From: an uncultured Bacteroidota bacterium
GTDB taxonomy: Bacteria; Bacteroidota; Bacteroidia; Flavobacteriales; UA16
Assembly: GCA_902578505.1 (NCBI GenBank)
Contig: CACHDD010000002.1
Span: 1 to 52,204 of the forward strand
Direction: 5' to 3'
Length of the DNA stretch: 52,204 bases
The position numbers and the translations under genes are program-made. Below are positions 1 to 8,707 of the stretch, piece after piece; position 1 is the stretch's first letter; each line of letters starts with the position of its first letter. Under the pieces are notes generated by a model. It ran no database searches, had not been told where the DNA came from, and saw only the letters and a program-made list of their open reading frames with translations.

Positions 1-12
1 AAAAGTAAAGTC

Positions 13-1449
13 ATGGGACATAAGCATCACGACAAGAAGCCCACTACTAGAATGGGCATGACAAGAAGAAAGTTTCTAGGCTCAGCTGCATGCGCTGCTG
101 TTGGATCTACAACATTCCTTTCTTCATTCACTTCATTAGGATTGATGAATTCCCTAGCCGCACCAAGGCCTGTAATTGGGATGGCTCCGCCAAGTGAATA
201 CAAAGCATTAGTTTGTATTCTTCTCGCTGGAGGAAATGATTCGTTTAACATGGTTGTGCCAACTCAAACGGACCAGTACAACGACTACGCAACATCACGT
301 TCCAATGTAGCTTTAACTTCTGGCGAGCTTCTTTCGTTAAACTACACGGACACTCAAGGAGGAACTTATGGTATGCATCCATCAATGCCTGAGGTAGCAA
401 ATTTGTTTAATGATGGAAAAGCTGCAATAATTTCTAATATCGGGACACTTATTGAGCCGGTGACAAAAAATCAAGTACTTAGTGAGACAGCCCCACTGCC
501 ATTGGGCCTGCGTTCACACGCAGATCAAGCACGTCATTGGCAAACATCCCTTCCGCAAAACAGACAAGCAAAAGGCTGGGGAGGTAAGATTGCAGATATT
601 CTTGCAGCGGGGAATACAAATCAAGATATATCGATGAATCTCAGCCTATCTGGAACAAATCTTTGGCAAGCAGGTGAATCGGTGGATGAGTTTACCATCA
701 CTCCTCAAGGAAGTGTTGGAATTAGCATTTTAGAAGGAACAGAGCCTTTTGATGTCATATTAGGCCAAGGACTAGAAAATATCTTAGACCAAACCTATAA
801 TGATGTGTTAAAACAGACTTACGTAAAGAAGGTACAAGAGTCTCAAATCCAACATGAGATATTTACAGCTGCGCTTGAAAATCTTACACCGCTTTCGACT
901 CAGTTTTCTCAAACCCAAATCTCAAGGCAACTTAGAATGGTTGCAGACAGTATTGCTATAGCTGGAAATCTGGGGATGTCACGTCAAACTTTTTATGTAA
1001 AATTTGGTGGATTTGATAATCATGGCGAACTATTAAATAACCATAGCGGAAGACTTTCATTATTTAGCGCGGCCATTGAAGAATTCTATCAAGCAATGGA
1101 TGAATTGGGGATGTCCGATAATGTAACAACATTCACTGTTTCTGATTTCGCAAGAACGCTGACATCAAATGGCTATGGAACAGACCATGCATGGGGCGGT
1201 AATGCACTTGTGTTTGGAGGATCCGTTAACGGAGGCCAAATATATGGGCAGTACCCATCGCTCGCTCTAGGTAATGATTTAGAGATTGGAAATGGAGTAA
1301 TTATCCCAGAATTATGCACTGATGAATATTTCGCAGAACTTGCGCTTTGGCTTGGAGTAGAACCCACCTATTTAGAGGACATATTCCCAAACATAGGCAA
1401 CTTCTACACACCTGGAACAGGCAACCCAATAGGATTCTTAAACATCTAA
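13..1449 (+). CDS. Tat-exported DUF1501 family protein
   Basis: A 478-residue protein of the DUF1501 family, sulfatase-like secreted proteins of unknown reaction. The N-terminus carries a twin-arginine signal (TRRKFLG, arginines at 18-19, then a hydrophobic stretch and an Ala-rich cleavage region near residue 50), so export of a folded protein by Tat is predicted. Family landmarks include LAGGNDSFNMVVP near residue 73, FDNHGE near 334-339 and a DHAWGG segment near 390, which match the conserved His/Asp/Asn positions of DUF1501. A TAA at 6-8 in another frame may be the stop of an upstream gene; in related genomes a DUF1800 gene usually precedes DUF1501, but that lies outside the window. The next gene starts 4 nt after the stop, so the two are probably cotranscribed. 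Start chosen at the first ATG; a later ATG at 52 would keep the twin-arginine motif but shorten the n-region. Confidence 0.9.
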   Translation: MGHKHHDKKPTTRMGMTRRKFLGSAACAAVGSTTFLSSFTSLGLMNSLAAPRPVIGMAPPSEYKALVCILLAGGNDSFNMVVPTQTDQYNDYATSRSNVALTSGELLSLNYTDTQGGTYGMHPSMPEVANLFNDGKAAIISNIGTLIEPVTKNQVLSETAPLPLGLRSHADQARHWQTSLPQNRQAKGWGGKIADILAAGNTNQDISMNLSLSGTNLWQAGESVDEFTITPQGSVGISILEGTEPFDVILGQGLENILDQTYNDVLKQTYVKKVQESQIQHEIFTAALENLTPLSTQFSQTQISRQLRMVADSIAIAGNLGMSRQTFYVKFGGFDNHGELLNNHSGRLSLFSAAIEEFYQAMDELGMSDNVTTFTVSDFARTLTSNGYGTDHAWGGNALVFGGSVNGGQIYGQYPSLALGNDLEIGNGVIIPELCTDEYFAELALWLGVEPTYLEDIFPNIGNFYTPGTGNPIGFLNI

Positions 1450-1453
1450 AGCC

Positions 1454-2179
1454 ATGAAAAAACTTCTATCTACACTATTTGCAATTGCAATTGTTGGTTT
1501 GGCCTTAAGCCAATGTGATGGGGCTCATTCAGCTATTGACGATATGAGTTGGTTATCGTGTCAGGGGACAGAGAATCCTAATTCTTCTCGAACGGAGGAT
1601 CATTGGATTATGTATGACTTTGGAGCTTACTACCATCTGAATGAGAGCCATTTTTGGAATTACAATCAATCAGAAGAAACAGAAAATGGCATAGCTACTG
1701 TAGCAATCGATTATTCTAATGATGGACAAAACTGGACTTGGTGGGGTGATTTAAATCTAGATGAAGCTCCAGGAAGCGACGATTACTTCGGGGAAGAGGG
1801 ACCAAATTTTGAGGGCCTTTTAGCAAAATACTTATTACTCTCGATAGTTTCAAATCACGGGGGACCTTGTTATGGTTTTTCTGAAATGAAGCTACAGGTT
1901 GACCCAGGTGAATTGGATATTGACGAGCCTAGCGTCCAGGTGTTTGCGTTTGGCTTACACCCAAATCCAGCAAAAGACATGGCAAGCGTACAAGTTGAAT
2001 CAGGGTTTGGCACTCAGATTTCTCTCTACAGCCCCACCGGAGCTCTTATCAGCAACCAGTTAGCACTGTCTCAGGTAACTCGATTAGATCTCAGGGAATT
2101 AGCTCCTGGAGTTTATTTGGTTGAAGTTGTTAAGAGTGATGGCGCGAGAGCCACGCAAAGGTTGACGGTGGTTAATTAA
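1454..2179 (+). CDS. Secreted discoidin-like protein with T9SS sorting domain
   Basis: A 241-residue secreted protein. An N-terminal Sec signal peptide (MKKLLSTLFAIAIVGLALS) is followed by a domain of about 130 residues rich in Trp/Tyr/Asn (WIMYDFGAYYHLNESHFWNYN, then SNDGQNWTWWGD) that resembles the F5/8-type discoidin beta-sandwich used for glycan binding. From about residue 165 the sequence HPNPAKDMASVQVES begins a typical type IX secretion C-terminal sorting domain, ending with LAPGVYLVEV and a TQRLTVVN tail. It is therefore expected at the cell surface or released. It begins 4 nt after the DUF1501 gene. Its stop codon overlaps the stop of the convergent NifU gene by 4 nt. No catalytic motif is visible. 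The ligand is unknown; assignment of the middle domain as discoidin-like is by pattern only. Confidence 0.85.
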   Translation: MKKLLSTLFAIAIVGLALSQCDGAHSAIDDMSWLSCQGTENPNSSRTEDHWIMYDFGAYYHLNESHFWNYNQSEETENGIATVAIDYSNDGQNWTWWGDLNLDEAPGSDDYFGEEGPNFEGLLAKYLLLSIVSNHGGPCYGFSEMKLQVDPGELDIDEPSVQVFAFGLHPNPAKDMASVQVESGFGTQISLYSPTGALISNQLALSQVTRLDLRELAPGVYLVEVVKSDGARATQRLTVVN

Positions 2180-2829
2180 ACACCAACAGCAACGACGTCG
2201 TCAACAGCTTCGAGTTTAGATTTAAGAAGTTGTTCAATCCCTCCTTTAAGGGTTTGGGTTGATGATGGGCATCCTGAACACGCACCTCTGAGATGCACGT
2301 AAACCGTGCCTTCTTTGAAAGCAACAAAGTCAATTGCTCCACCATCTTGCTCTACAGCTGGCCTAACAAATTCATCTAGCAATCTCTTGATTTCATCGTC
2401 GTGCTCTGAAGGCGCAATGTCTGCTTCTGCGATGAATTCAGCAGTAGCAGGTTTTTCGGACGGAAGCGCATCAGAAGACGGTGCACCAAGGACGTCTATT
2501 GCATCTTTCACTTTACTTTCATCAACGGCAAATTCATTGTCAATCAACCATTCCCTGATGTATTCTCTTAGCTGATTTACAATCAACTCCCAGCCCAAAC
2601 TTTCGTCCTTTGTTACAGATACAATTGATCCGCTAATAAAAACGCCTGTTACAAATGGGAAATGAAAAAGCTCAACTGCCAAAGGTGAACACAAAGCTGC
2701 TTGATCTGGACTCAAAAATTCTAACTGATGACCGCCTTCTACCAAATTTCTATCCGCCACAAATTTCATTGTGGTGGGGTTTGGTGTCATCTCAGCGTAT
2801 ACGTTTGTAGGAAATTTCTTAGTTGACAT
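2176..2829 (-). CDS. Nfu/NifU-type Fe-S cluster scaffold protein
   Basis: A 217-residue two-domain Fe-S carrier. Residues 1-95 match the Nfu N-terminal domain (TPNPTTMKFV, then SPDQAALCSPLAVELF and a FPFVTGVFISG strand). An acidic linker follows, and residues 140-217 form the NifU C-terminal domain with the cluster-binding CSGC motif at 184-187 followed by PSSTQTLKGG. The family holds a 4Fe-4S cluster between the two cysteines of a dimer and hands it to apo-proteins in the cytoplasm. The gene is monocistronic. A -7 box (TATCTTTG on the minus strand) ends 7 nt before the ATG. The 3-prime end overlaps the convergent T9SS gene by 4 nt. Nothing suggests a link with nitrogen fixation. Confidence 0.92.
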   Translation of the reverse strand: MSTKKFPTNVYAEMTPNPTTMKFVADRNLVEGGHQLEFLSPDQAALCSPLAVELFHFPFVTGVFISGSIVSVTKDESLGWELIVNQLREYIREWLIDNEFAVDESKVKDAIDVLGAPSSDALPSEKPATAEFIAEADIAPSEHDDEIKRLLDEFVRPAVEQDGGAIDFVAFKEGTVYVHLRGACSGCPSSTQTLKGGIEQLLKSKLEAVDDVVAVGV

Positions 2830-2836
2830 TGTACCG

Positions 2837-2844
2837 CAAAGATA
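2837..2844 (-). promoter_or_regulatory. -7 promoter box of the nifU-like gene
   Basis: TATCTTTG on the minus strand fits the Bacteroidota -7 consensus TAnnTTTG. It ends 7 nt before the ATG at 2829. I see no TTG at the usual -33 distance. Confidence 0.6.
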
Positions 2845-2891
2845 CTTGGATTACTTAAACAGGCATTAACTTGTGGGACCACTTGAAAATC

Positions 2892-5800
2892 ATGAAACAT
2901 ATTCAACAATTTCAGTTCGTTTTACTTGGGTTATTTGTTTCGATTTTTTCTCTTCAAACTATAGCCCAAACCCCAGCCCAACACTCATCGACATTCCCCG
3001 TAAATGGAACAGTTGATAAGCACTTGGTCAGGACGGTATTAGAAAACGCAACGGTTCACGTCGACCATAAAACAGTAATTGAAAACGGAACAGTTGTATT
3101 ATTTAGAGGCTTAATCGAGGATGTTGGCTTGGCTGAAGAAGTTAAGATTGTGGAGCCAGCAATACGTCTAGACATGAAGGACTACCACCTTTATCCCTCA
3201 TTTGTAGACCTTCACAGCTCATATGGCTTGCCGGAATCAAAGCCAGCAGAATGGTCGCGCAAACCACAATATGAATCAGATAAAAAAGGTGCTTACGGTT
3301 GGAACCAAGCAATTCGCCCAGAAATAAATTCTGCAGCTGTTTTTGTAGAAGATGCAAAAAAGGCCAAATCTCTTAGGGAGTCTGGTATTGGAGCATTGCT
3401 TGTACATGTCCAAGATGGAATAGCAAGAGGAACGGGGGCATTAGTTATGCCGGTCGACAACCCTCGAGACGCAATTATTCGCCCAGAGGCTTCGGCGCAC
3501 TATAGTTTTAGAAAGGGATCATCTAAGCAGAATTACCCAAGTTCATTGATGGGTTCTACAGCCCTAATTCGCCAAACTCATTACGATGCTTTGTGGTATT
3601 CAGAAGCATCAAAACGAGGATTAGCAGGTGGGACCAACTTGAGCTTAGAAGCTTTCAATTCATCTCAAGAACTTCCCCAAATTTTTAGCGCAGGCAATTG
3701 GAAAGACATATTGAGAGCAACAACAATAGGCGAAGAGTTTGGGATTGATTACATAGTTCTTGGAGGGGGGAATAGCTACCAAAGAGCTGATGCAATTGCA
3801 GAAACGGGTGCGACAGTAATTGTGCCTGTTAACTACCCAAAGGCTTATGATTTAAGCGATCCATTCTTAGCAAGATTCGTTTCTTTAACTGAGCTTAAGC
3901 ATTGGGAACTTGCGCCGAGCAACGCAGCAATTTTAAATGAAGCAGGGGTAGAAATTTGTTTTACTTCAGATGGTTTGAAATCGCCTGCGGAATTCCTCCC
4001 TGCAGTTAGAAAGGCAGTTGAAAGAGGGTTGCCAGAATCAGAGGCGCTTGCAGCCTTGACTACTAACCCTGCCAAATCTGTAGGCGCAGAAAATTTAGTT
4101 GGATCATTGGTAAGCGGACTTATGGCAAATGTCATAGTTGCTGATGGACCTCTTTTTGATAAGGAGACCAAACTCGTTGAACACTGGGTTAGTGGAGAGC
4201 CCACAATTTTAGTTGATAGAAACACCTTAGACCTAGGCGGAAACTACAGCTTAACGATTGGTGCAAACACAGCTGATTTGCTTGTGGAAGGTGAAGTTGG
4301 AAAGTGGAAGGCAAAAGAACAAGTGAACGATTCTACATTTAATAAAGTGGATATAAGTTTAGACGGAAGATCGGTAGTTCTAGGATTGAAAAAAGACGAT
4401 GGCCTAACTAGGCTTACTGGAAACATATGGATGGATAGTAGAATTTGGGAAGGGACTGCAGTTGATGCTCACGGGAATGTGATGGAGTGGAGCGCGGTTA
4501 AAAAAGACGCTGTTTCTGAAGAAATTTCCGAAGAATCATCTGATACGACAGAGGTTGAAGAGGAAGTTTTTGGGGACATCACTTATCCATTTACAGCATA
4601 TGGTTCTAAAAATGTACCTGAAGAGAAGAATGTAGTCATAAGGGGAGCTACGGTTTGGACTTGCGAAGATGAGGGCAACTTAGATGAAACTGATGTACTT
4701 ATTAAAGATGGGAAAATCCACGCAATAGGTAGAAGGTTGAATGTTTCGGAATTACTTGGATCCAAATCAGTGTGTGAAGAAATTGATGGAAAGGGCATGC
4801 ACCTTACTCCAGGAATAATTGATGAGCACTCTCATATTATAGTCGAAAGAGGTGTAAACGAAGGTACTCAAGCTAGTAGTGCTGAGGTTTTTATTGGCTC
4901 GTCTCTCAATAGTGAGGATGTAAACATGTACAGGCAACTCGCAGGCGGAGTAACATGTGCTCAACTTCTTCATGGATCCGCAAATCCTATTGGAGGTCAA
5001 AGCGCAATTGTAAAATTCCGTTGGGGGTCACTCCCAAACGATCTTCTCTATGAAGACGCTTCGCCTTTTATCAAGTTTGCACTAGGAGAGAATGTTAAGC
5101 AGAGTAATTGGGGCGATATGCAAACTACACGTTTTCCTCAAACAAGAATGGGTGTGGAGCAAGTGTTCTATGACAATTTTATTAGAGCTAGAGAATACGG
5201 CCAAGCCCAACTGTCTTACAGACAAGCTTTAAGGAAAACAAAGAGGAGGGATGTCTTATTAGGTAGAGGGCCTCTTGAACCTAGAAGGGACCTAGAACTC
5301 GATGCTCTTTGGCAAATCATAAACGAAGAGAGGTTTATTACTTGTCATAGTTACAGGCAGGATGAGATAAATATGTTAATGCATGTTGCTGATTCGATGG
5401 GCTTCCGATTAAACACCTTTACACATATTTTAGAAGGCTACAAGGTTGCTGATAAAATGAAGGCACATGGAGTTGGGGGCTCGACATTTAGCGATTGGTG
5501 GGCATATAAATACGAGGTGAAAGATGCAATTCCATACAATGCAGCAGTACTCTACGACATGGGAATTGTTACGGCGATTAACAGCGACGACGCAGAAATG
5601 GGAAGAAGACTCAATCAAGAAGCAGCTAAGGCAGTAAAGTATGGTAGAGTTCCTCAGGAGGAGGCGCTCAAGATGGTGACCTTGAACCCAGCAAAGCTTC
5701 TTCACATTGACCACAAGACGGGGTCTATTGCAAAGGGCAAGGACGCTGACCTTGTGATTTGGGATGATAATCCACTTAGCATGAACGCTCAAGTTGTTGC

Positions 5801-5987
5801 AACTTATGTTGAAGGAAGGTGTTTGTTTAACCTAGAAAGAGATAAGGAGTTAAGGGATGAGCTTAAAACAGAACGGGCTAGACTTACCGAGAAGATGATG
5901 AATTCGGCTGAACCAGTCGCAAAAAAGCCATCGGAAAAAGTAAGAGCTCATTATCACTGTGACACATTAACTGAAGAAAACAGATAA
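2892..5987 (+). CDS. Exported tandem-domain amidohydrolase
   Basis: A large exported amidohydrolase-superfamily protein (1031 residues from this start). An in-frame TTG 21 nt upstream exists, but ATG 2892 gives a clean signal peptide (hydrophobic to about residue 25, ending near IAQTPAQ). There are two TIM-barrel amidohydrolase units. The C-terminal unit (about 580-1000) keeps the metal ligands: DEHSH at 644-648 (HxH), CHS with His near 819, THILEG with His near 845 and NSDD with Asp near 899; it then has the closing beta strand GKDADLVIWDDNPL. The N-terminal unit (about 70-450) has the same ending (NPAKSVGAENLVGSL) but its HxH has become HSS at 108-110, so it is probably inactive. An acidic linker (EEISEESSDTTEVEEE) joins them. 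The next gene starts 1 nt after the stop and is a related degenerate amidohydrolase. The substrate is unknown; dipeptidase- or imidazolonepropionase-like activity is possible. Confidence 0.88.
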   Translation: MKHIQQFQFVLLGLFVSIFSLQTIAQTPAQHSSTFPVNGTVDKHLVRTVLENATVHVDHKTVIENGTVVLFRGLIEDVGLAEEVKIVEPAIRLDMKDYHLYPSFVDLHSSYGLPESKPAEWSRKPQYESDKKGAYGWNQAIRPEINSAAVFVEDAKKAKSLRESGIGALLVHVQDGIARGTGALVMPVDNPRDAIIRPEASAHYSFRKGSSKQNYPSSLMGSTALIRQTHYDALWYSEASKRGLAGGTNLSLEAFNSSQELPQIFSAGNWKDILRATTIGEEFGIDYIVLGGGNSYQRADAIAETGATVIVPVNYPKAYDLSDPFLARFVSLTELKHWELAPSNAAILNEAGVEICFTSDGLKSPAEFLPAVRKAVERGLPESEALAALTTNPAKSVGAENLVGSLVSGLMANVIVADGPLFDKETKLVEHWVSGEPTILVDRNTLDLGGNYSLTIGANTADLLVEGEVGKWKAKEQVNDSTFNKVDISLDGRSVVLGLKKDDGLTRLTGNIWMDSRIWEGTAVDAHGNVMEWSAVKKDAVSEEISEESSDTTEVEEEVFGDITYPFTAYGSKNVPEEKNVVIRGATVWTCEDEGNLDETDVLIKDGKIHAIGRRLNVSELLGSKSVCEEIDGKGMHLTPGIIDEHSHIIVERGVNEGTQASSAEVFIGSSLNSEDVNMYRQLAGGVTCAQLLHGSANPIGGQSAIVKFRWGSLPNDLLYEDASPFIKFALGENVKQSNWGDMQTTRFPQTRMGVEQVFYDNFIRAREYGQAQLSYRQALRKTKRRDVLLGRGPLEPRRDLELDALWQIINEERFITCHSYRQDEINMLMHVADSMGFRLNTFTHILEGYKVADKMKAHGVGGSTFSDWWAYKYEVKDAIPYNAAVLYDMGIVTAINSDDAEMGRRLNQEAAKAVKYGRVPQEEALKMVTLNPAKLLHIDHKTGSIAKGKDADLVIWDDNPLSMNAQVVATYVEGRCLFNLERDKELRDELKTERARLTEKMMNSAEPVAKKPSEKVRAHYHCDTLTEENR

Positions 5988-5988
5988 G

Positions 5989-7314
5989 ATGAAGAATTTT
6001 ATTACAACGTCAATTGCGATTCTAAGTCTACTGTTTTCTCTTAACGCTCAGCAGACACCCGCGCCAGAACAAACAAGATCTATTCTTATTCTTGGAGGAA
6101 CTGCACACCTGGGAACGGGTGATGTAATTGCTGACGCAGCTATAGGATTTAGAGATGGAAAAATCGACTACGTTGGAAGGGCATTCCAAGTCGATAAGAG
6201 TAAATACGACGATGTTATCGACGCAACGGCAAAAGAAATTTACCCTGGCTTTATTGTTACAAATTCTACCATAGGTCTTCAAGAAATTGGTGCTGTAAGG
6301 GCGTCTAGGGACCAATACGAAGTGGGAACATTCAGACCTAATGTCAGATCGTTAATTGCGTTTAATACAGATTCAGAAATTACACCTACTGTAAGGACTA
6401 ATGGAGTCTTAATGGGCCAAATCACACCAAGAGGAGGTGTTATTAGCGGCTCTAGTGGAGTAGTGCATTTTGACGGTTGGAACTGGGAAGATGCAGTTGT
6501 GAAAATGGTAGACGGCGTGCACTTGAATTGGCCTTCGACTCACCATAAGCACAAAAAGGACGGCAAGGTCGATATAATGAAGCGTAAGACATACGACCAA
6601 AGCAAGAGGGAAATTGTTTCTTACTTCACTGAAGCAAAAGCATATGCTGAATCATATCCTAAATCTTCTTCTAAGGAAATGGATGTAAGGCATGAAGGAA
6701 TGCGTGGGCTATTCGATGGATCGCTTGCCCTTTACGTTCACTCTGATGATGCTAGAGCAATTTCTGAAGCCATTCATTTTAAGAGGGAGATGGATATTTC
6801 TAAAATGGTAATTGTTGGCGGCTATGACTCATATCTAGTTGCTGATGTCCTGCGTGAAAATGGCGTTAGTGTGTTGCTCAATAGCGTTCACCGACTGCCG
6901 AGATTCAAAGAGGACGACGTTGACTTGCCATATAGACTACCTAAGTTGCTAGCTGACGAGGGTGTGTTGTTTGGCCTACAGGTTGATGCCCAAATGACAG
7001 AAATGAATACTAGGAATCTTCCTTTTTATGCAGGAACAGCTAGGAAGTATGGTTTGACTGAAGAGCAAGCGGTTATGGCTCTCACTAGAAATGTAGCCCA
7101 AATCCTTGGGATAGATAATGTCTGCGGCTCAATTGAAGTAGGCAAGGATGCTACTCTATTTATTTCAACTGGCGATGCTTTGGATATTATGACAAATAAT
7201 TTGACCCATGCATTTATTCAGGGGAAGAATATTGATTTAGACAACAGGCAGAGGGAGCTTTACAGAAAATTCCAAACGAAATACGGGATTGAGAGTAAAG
7301 ACTCTCCGGAGTAA
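5989..7314 (+). CDS. Exported amidohydrolase-like protein, probably non-catalytic
   Basis: A 441-residue amidohydrolase-superfamily protein with a Sec signal peptide (ending SLNAQQTP near residue 22). The N-terminal beta-sandwich (ILILGGTAHLGTGDVI, then AAIGFRDGKIDYVG) and the C-terminal NVAQILGIDNVCGSIEVGKDA segment are typical of the imidazolonepropionase-like branch. The metal-binding HxH after the PGF strand is replaced by N92-S-T94, and the equivalents of the later histidines are not evident, so catalysis is doubtful. It starts 1 nt after the larger amidohydrolase gene, so the two are translated from one message; a heteromeric complex in which this protein supports the active subunit is plausible but is my inference. 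It ends immediately beside the convergent trpS stop. Confidence 0.85.
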   Translation: MKNFITTSIAILSLLFSLNAQQTPAPEQTRSILILGGTAHLGTGDVIADAAIGFRDGKIDYVGRAFQVDKSKYDDVIDATAKEIYPGFIVTNSTIGLQEIGAVRASRDQYEVGTFRPNVRSLIAFNTDSEITPTVRTNGVLMGQITPRGGVISGSSGVVHFDGWNWEDAVVKMVDGVHLNWPSTHHKHKKDGKVDIMKRKTYDQSKREIVSYFTEAKAYAESYPKSSSKEMDVRHEGMRGLFDGSLALYVHSDDARAISEAIHFKREMDISKMVIVGGYDSYLVADVLRENGVSVLLNSVHRLPRFKEDDVDLPYRLPKLLADEGVLFGLQVDAQMTEMNTRNLPFYAGTARKYGLTEEQAVMALTRNVAQILGIDNVCGSIEVGKDATLFISTGDALDIMTNNLTHAFIQGKNIDLDNRQRELYRKFQTKYGIESKDSPE

Positions 7315-8286
7315 TTAATACCCAGCTTTCTCTCTCGTTCTTGAGAGCACGTCGGCTGCAACATTTTTAGCTTTCTCAGCCCCAATCTTTAGAGCAGCAT
7401 CTATTTCTGACTTGTTTGCCATTAAGTAGTTGAAGCGTTCTCTTTGTGGAGCAAACCCATCAACTATTGCTTCTAAAAGAGCCTTCTTAGCGTGACCCCA
7501 TCCATATCCTCCAGCTTTTAATGATCTTGCCATTTCCGCTGCATCACTTTCTGATGCGATAAGCTTATATAGCTGATAAACCAAAGACGAATCTGGATCT
7601 TTAGGCTCTTCTAAAGGAGTTGCATCGGTGATAATTTGCTTGTTGATCACCTTCTTGATTTCTGAGGGCTCAGCGAAGATGTCTATGGTGTTGTTTTGGG
7701 ATTTTGACATTTTCCCACCATTGGTCCCGGGCACATACATTGTATTTTCATTCACCATCACCTCTGGAAGAACGAAGGTCTCCCCAAACTTGTGATTAAA
7801 TCTACTGGCAACATCTCGAGTCATTTCTAAATGTTGCATTTGGTCTTTTCCAACAGGCACCTTCTCCGCATCGTAAAGAAGTATGTCAGCAGCCATAAGC
7901 ATAGGGTAGGTAAAGAGTCCTGCATTAACATCCTCTAAACTATCAGCCTTATCCTTAAAACTGTGGGCAAGAGTTAAACGAGAATACGGAAAGAAGCATT
8001 GCAAATACCAAGACAACTCTGTCACTTCTGGTATATCACTCTGCCTATAGAAAACAGTTTTCTCAGGGTCAAGCCCAAACGCAAGCCATGCTGCGGCTAC
8101 AGCATAAGTGTTGTCCCTTAGCTTATTCCCATCCTTGATTTGGGTTAGGGAATGAAGATCCGCAATGAAGAGAAATGACTCGTTTGAAGGGTCATTTGCA
8201 AGTTCTATGGCAGGCACAATCGCACCAAGGATATTTCCCAAGTGCGGCGTTCCAGTACTTTGAATTCCAGTTAAAATGCGTGCCAT
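7315..8286 (-). CDS. trpS: Tryptophanyl-tRNA synthetase
   Basis: A 323-residue class I synthetase that charges tRNA-Trp. The HIGH-like signature appears as GTPHLGN at residues 12-18 and the second signature KMSKS near residues 192-196, preceded by PGTNGG. The length equals the usual bacterial TrpRS. It is the last gene of the minus-strand group aspS, bacilliredoxin, trpS, with 10 nt to the bacilliredoxin stop. A near-match to a -7 box (GATATTTG) sits 4 nt before the ATG and might give some independent transcription. The gene ends directly against the stop of the convergent amidohydrolase gene with no room for a terminator. Confidence 0.97.
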   Translation of the reverse strand: MARILTGIQSTGTPHLGNILGAIVPAIELANDPSNESFLFIADLHSLTQIKDGNKLRDNTYAVAAAWLAFGLDPEKTVFYRQSDIPEVTELSWYLQCFFPYSRLTLAHSFKDKADSLEDVNAGLFTYPMLMAADILLYDAEKVPVGKDQMQHLEMTRDVASRFNHKFGETFVLPEVMVNENTMYVPGTNGGKMSKSQNNTIDIFAEPSEIKKVINKQIITDATPLEEPKDPDSSLVYQLYKLIASESDAAEMARSLKAGGYGWGHAKKALLEAIVDGFAPQRERFNYLMANKSEIDAALKIGAEKAKNVAADVLSRTREKAGY

Positions 8287-8296
8287 ATTCCAAATA

Positions 8297-8707
8297 TCAA
8301 CAGAATTCGTTGAATGCCAACTTCAGATGCGCGGCTATTGCTTCAGCAGTATTTCCTTCGATGTGGTGACGCTCAACCATCATTGCCAGTTTACCATCCT
8401 TAAATAGAGCAATGCTCGGTGAAGAAGGAGGGTAGGGCAACATGAATTTTCTTGCGTGTGCAACAGCATCTGTATCAACGCCAGCAAAAGCAGTTGTGAT
8501 ATTATCAGGAGTTTTCTCATTCTCCATTGCGGCAATTACTGCAGGCCTCATAGATCCGGCAGAACATCCACAAACACTGTTAATCGCAATTAGTGTAGTT
8601 CCGGGCTTATCAAGCGCGTCATTAACGTCGTTAACTGTAATTAGTTCGCTAAAGCCTGCGTCTGCAAGCTCTGCCTTCATTGGTGCAACTAGTTCAGGAG
8701 GGTACAT
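8297..8707 (-). CDS. BrxA/BrxB family bacilliredoxin
   Basis: A 136-residue protein of the YphP/YqiW family (DUF1094). The family's CGC active site is at residues 46-48 ([14 protein letters not shown]), and the [16 protein letters not shown] segment forms the cis-Pro/beta face of the thioredoxin fold. Bacilliredoxins remove bacillithiol from proteins after oxidative stress, so a bacillithiol pathway is implied in this organism although no bsh gene lies in the window. The ATG lies inside the end of aspS (14 nt overlap), which suggests translational coupling. trpS follows after 10 nt. Confidence 0.92.
   Translation of the reverse strand: MYPPELVAPMKAELADAGFSELITVNDVNDALDKPGTTLIAINSVCGCSAGSMRPAVIAAMENEKTPDNITTAFAGVDTDAVAHARKFMLPYPPSSPSIALFKDGKLAMMVERHHIEGNTAEAIAAHLKLAFNEFC

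Noticed and set aside
1..12. 3-prime end of an upstream DUF1800 gene
   Set aside because: A TAA at 6-8 fits, and the gene pair is usual, but a few bases cannot support a call.
2176..2829. Nitrogen-fixation gene
   Set aside because: The NifU-type domain is the general Nfu Fe-S carrier; no nif gene is present.
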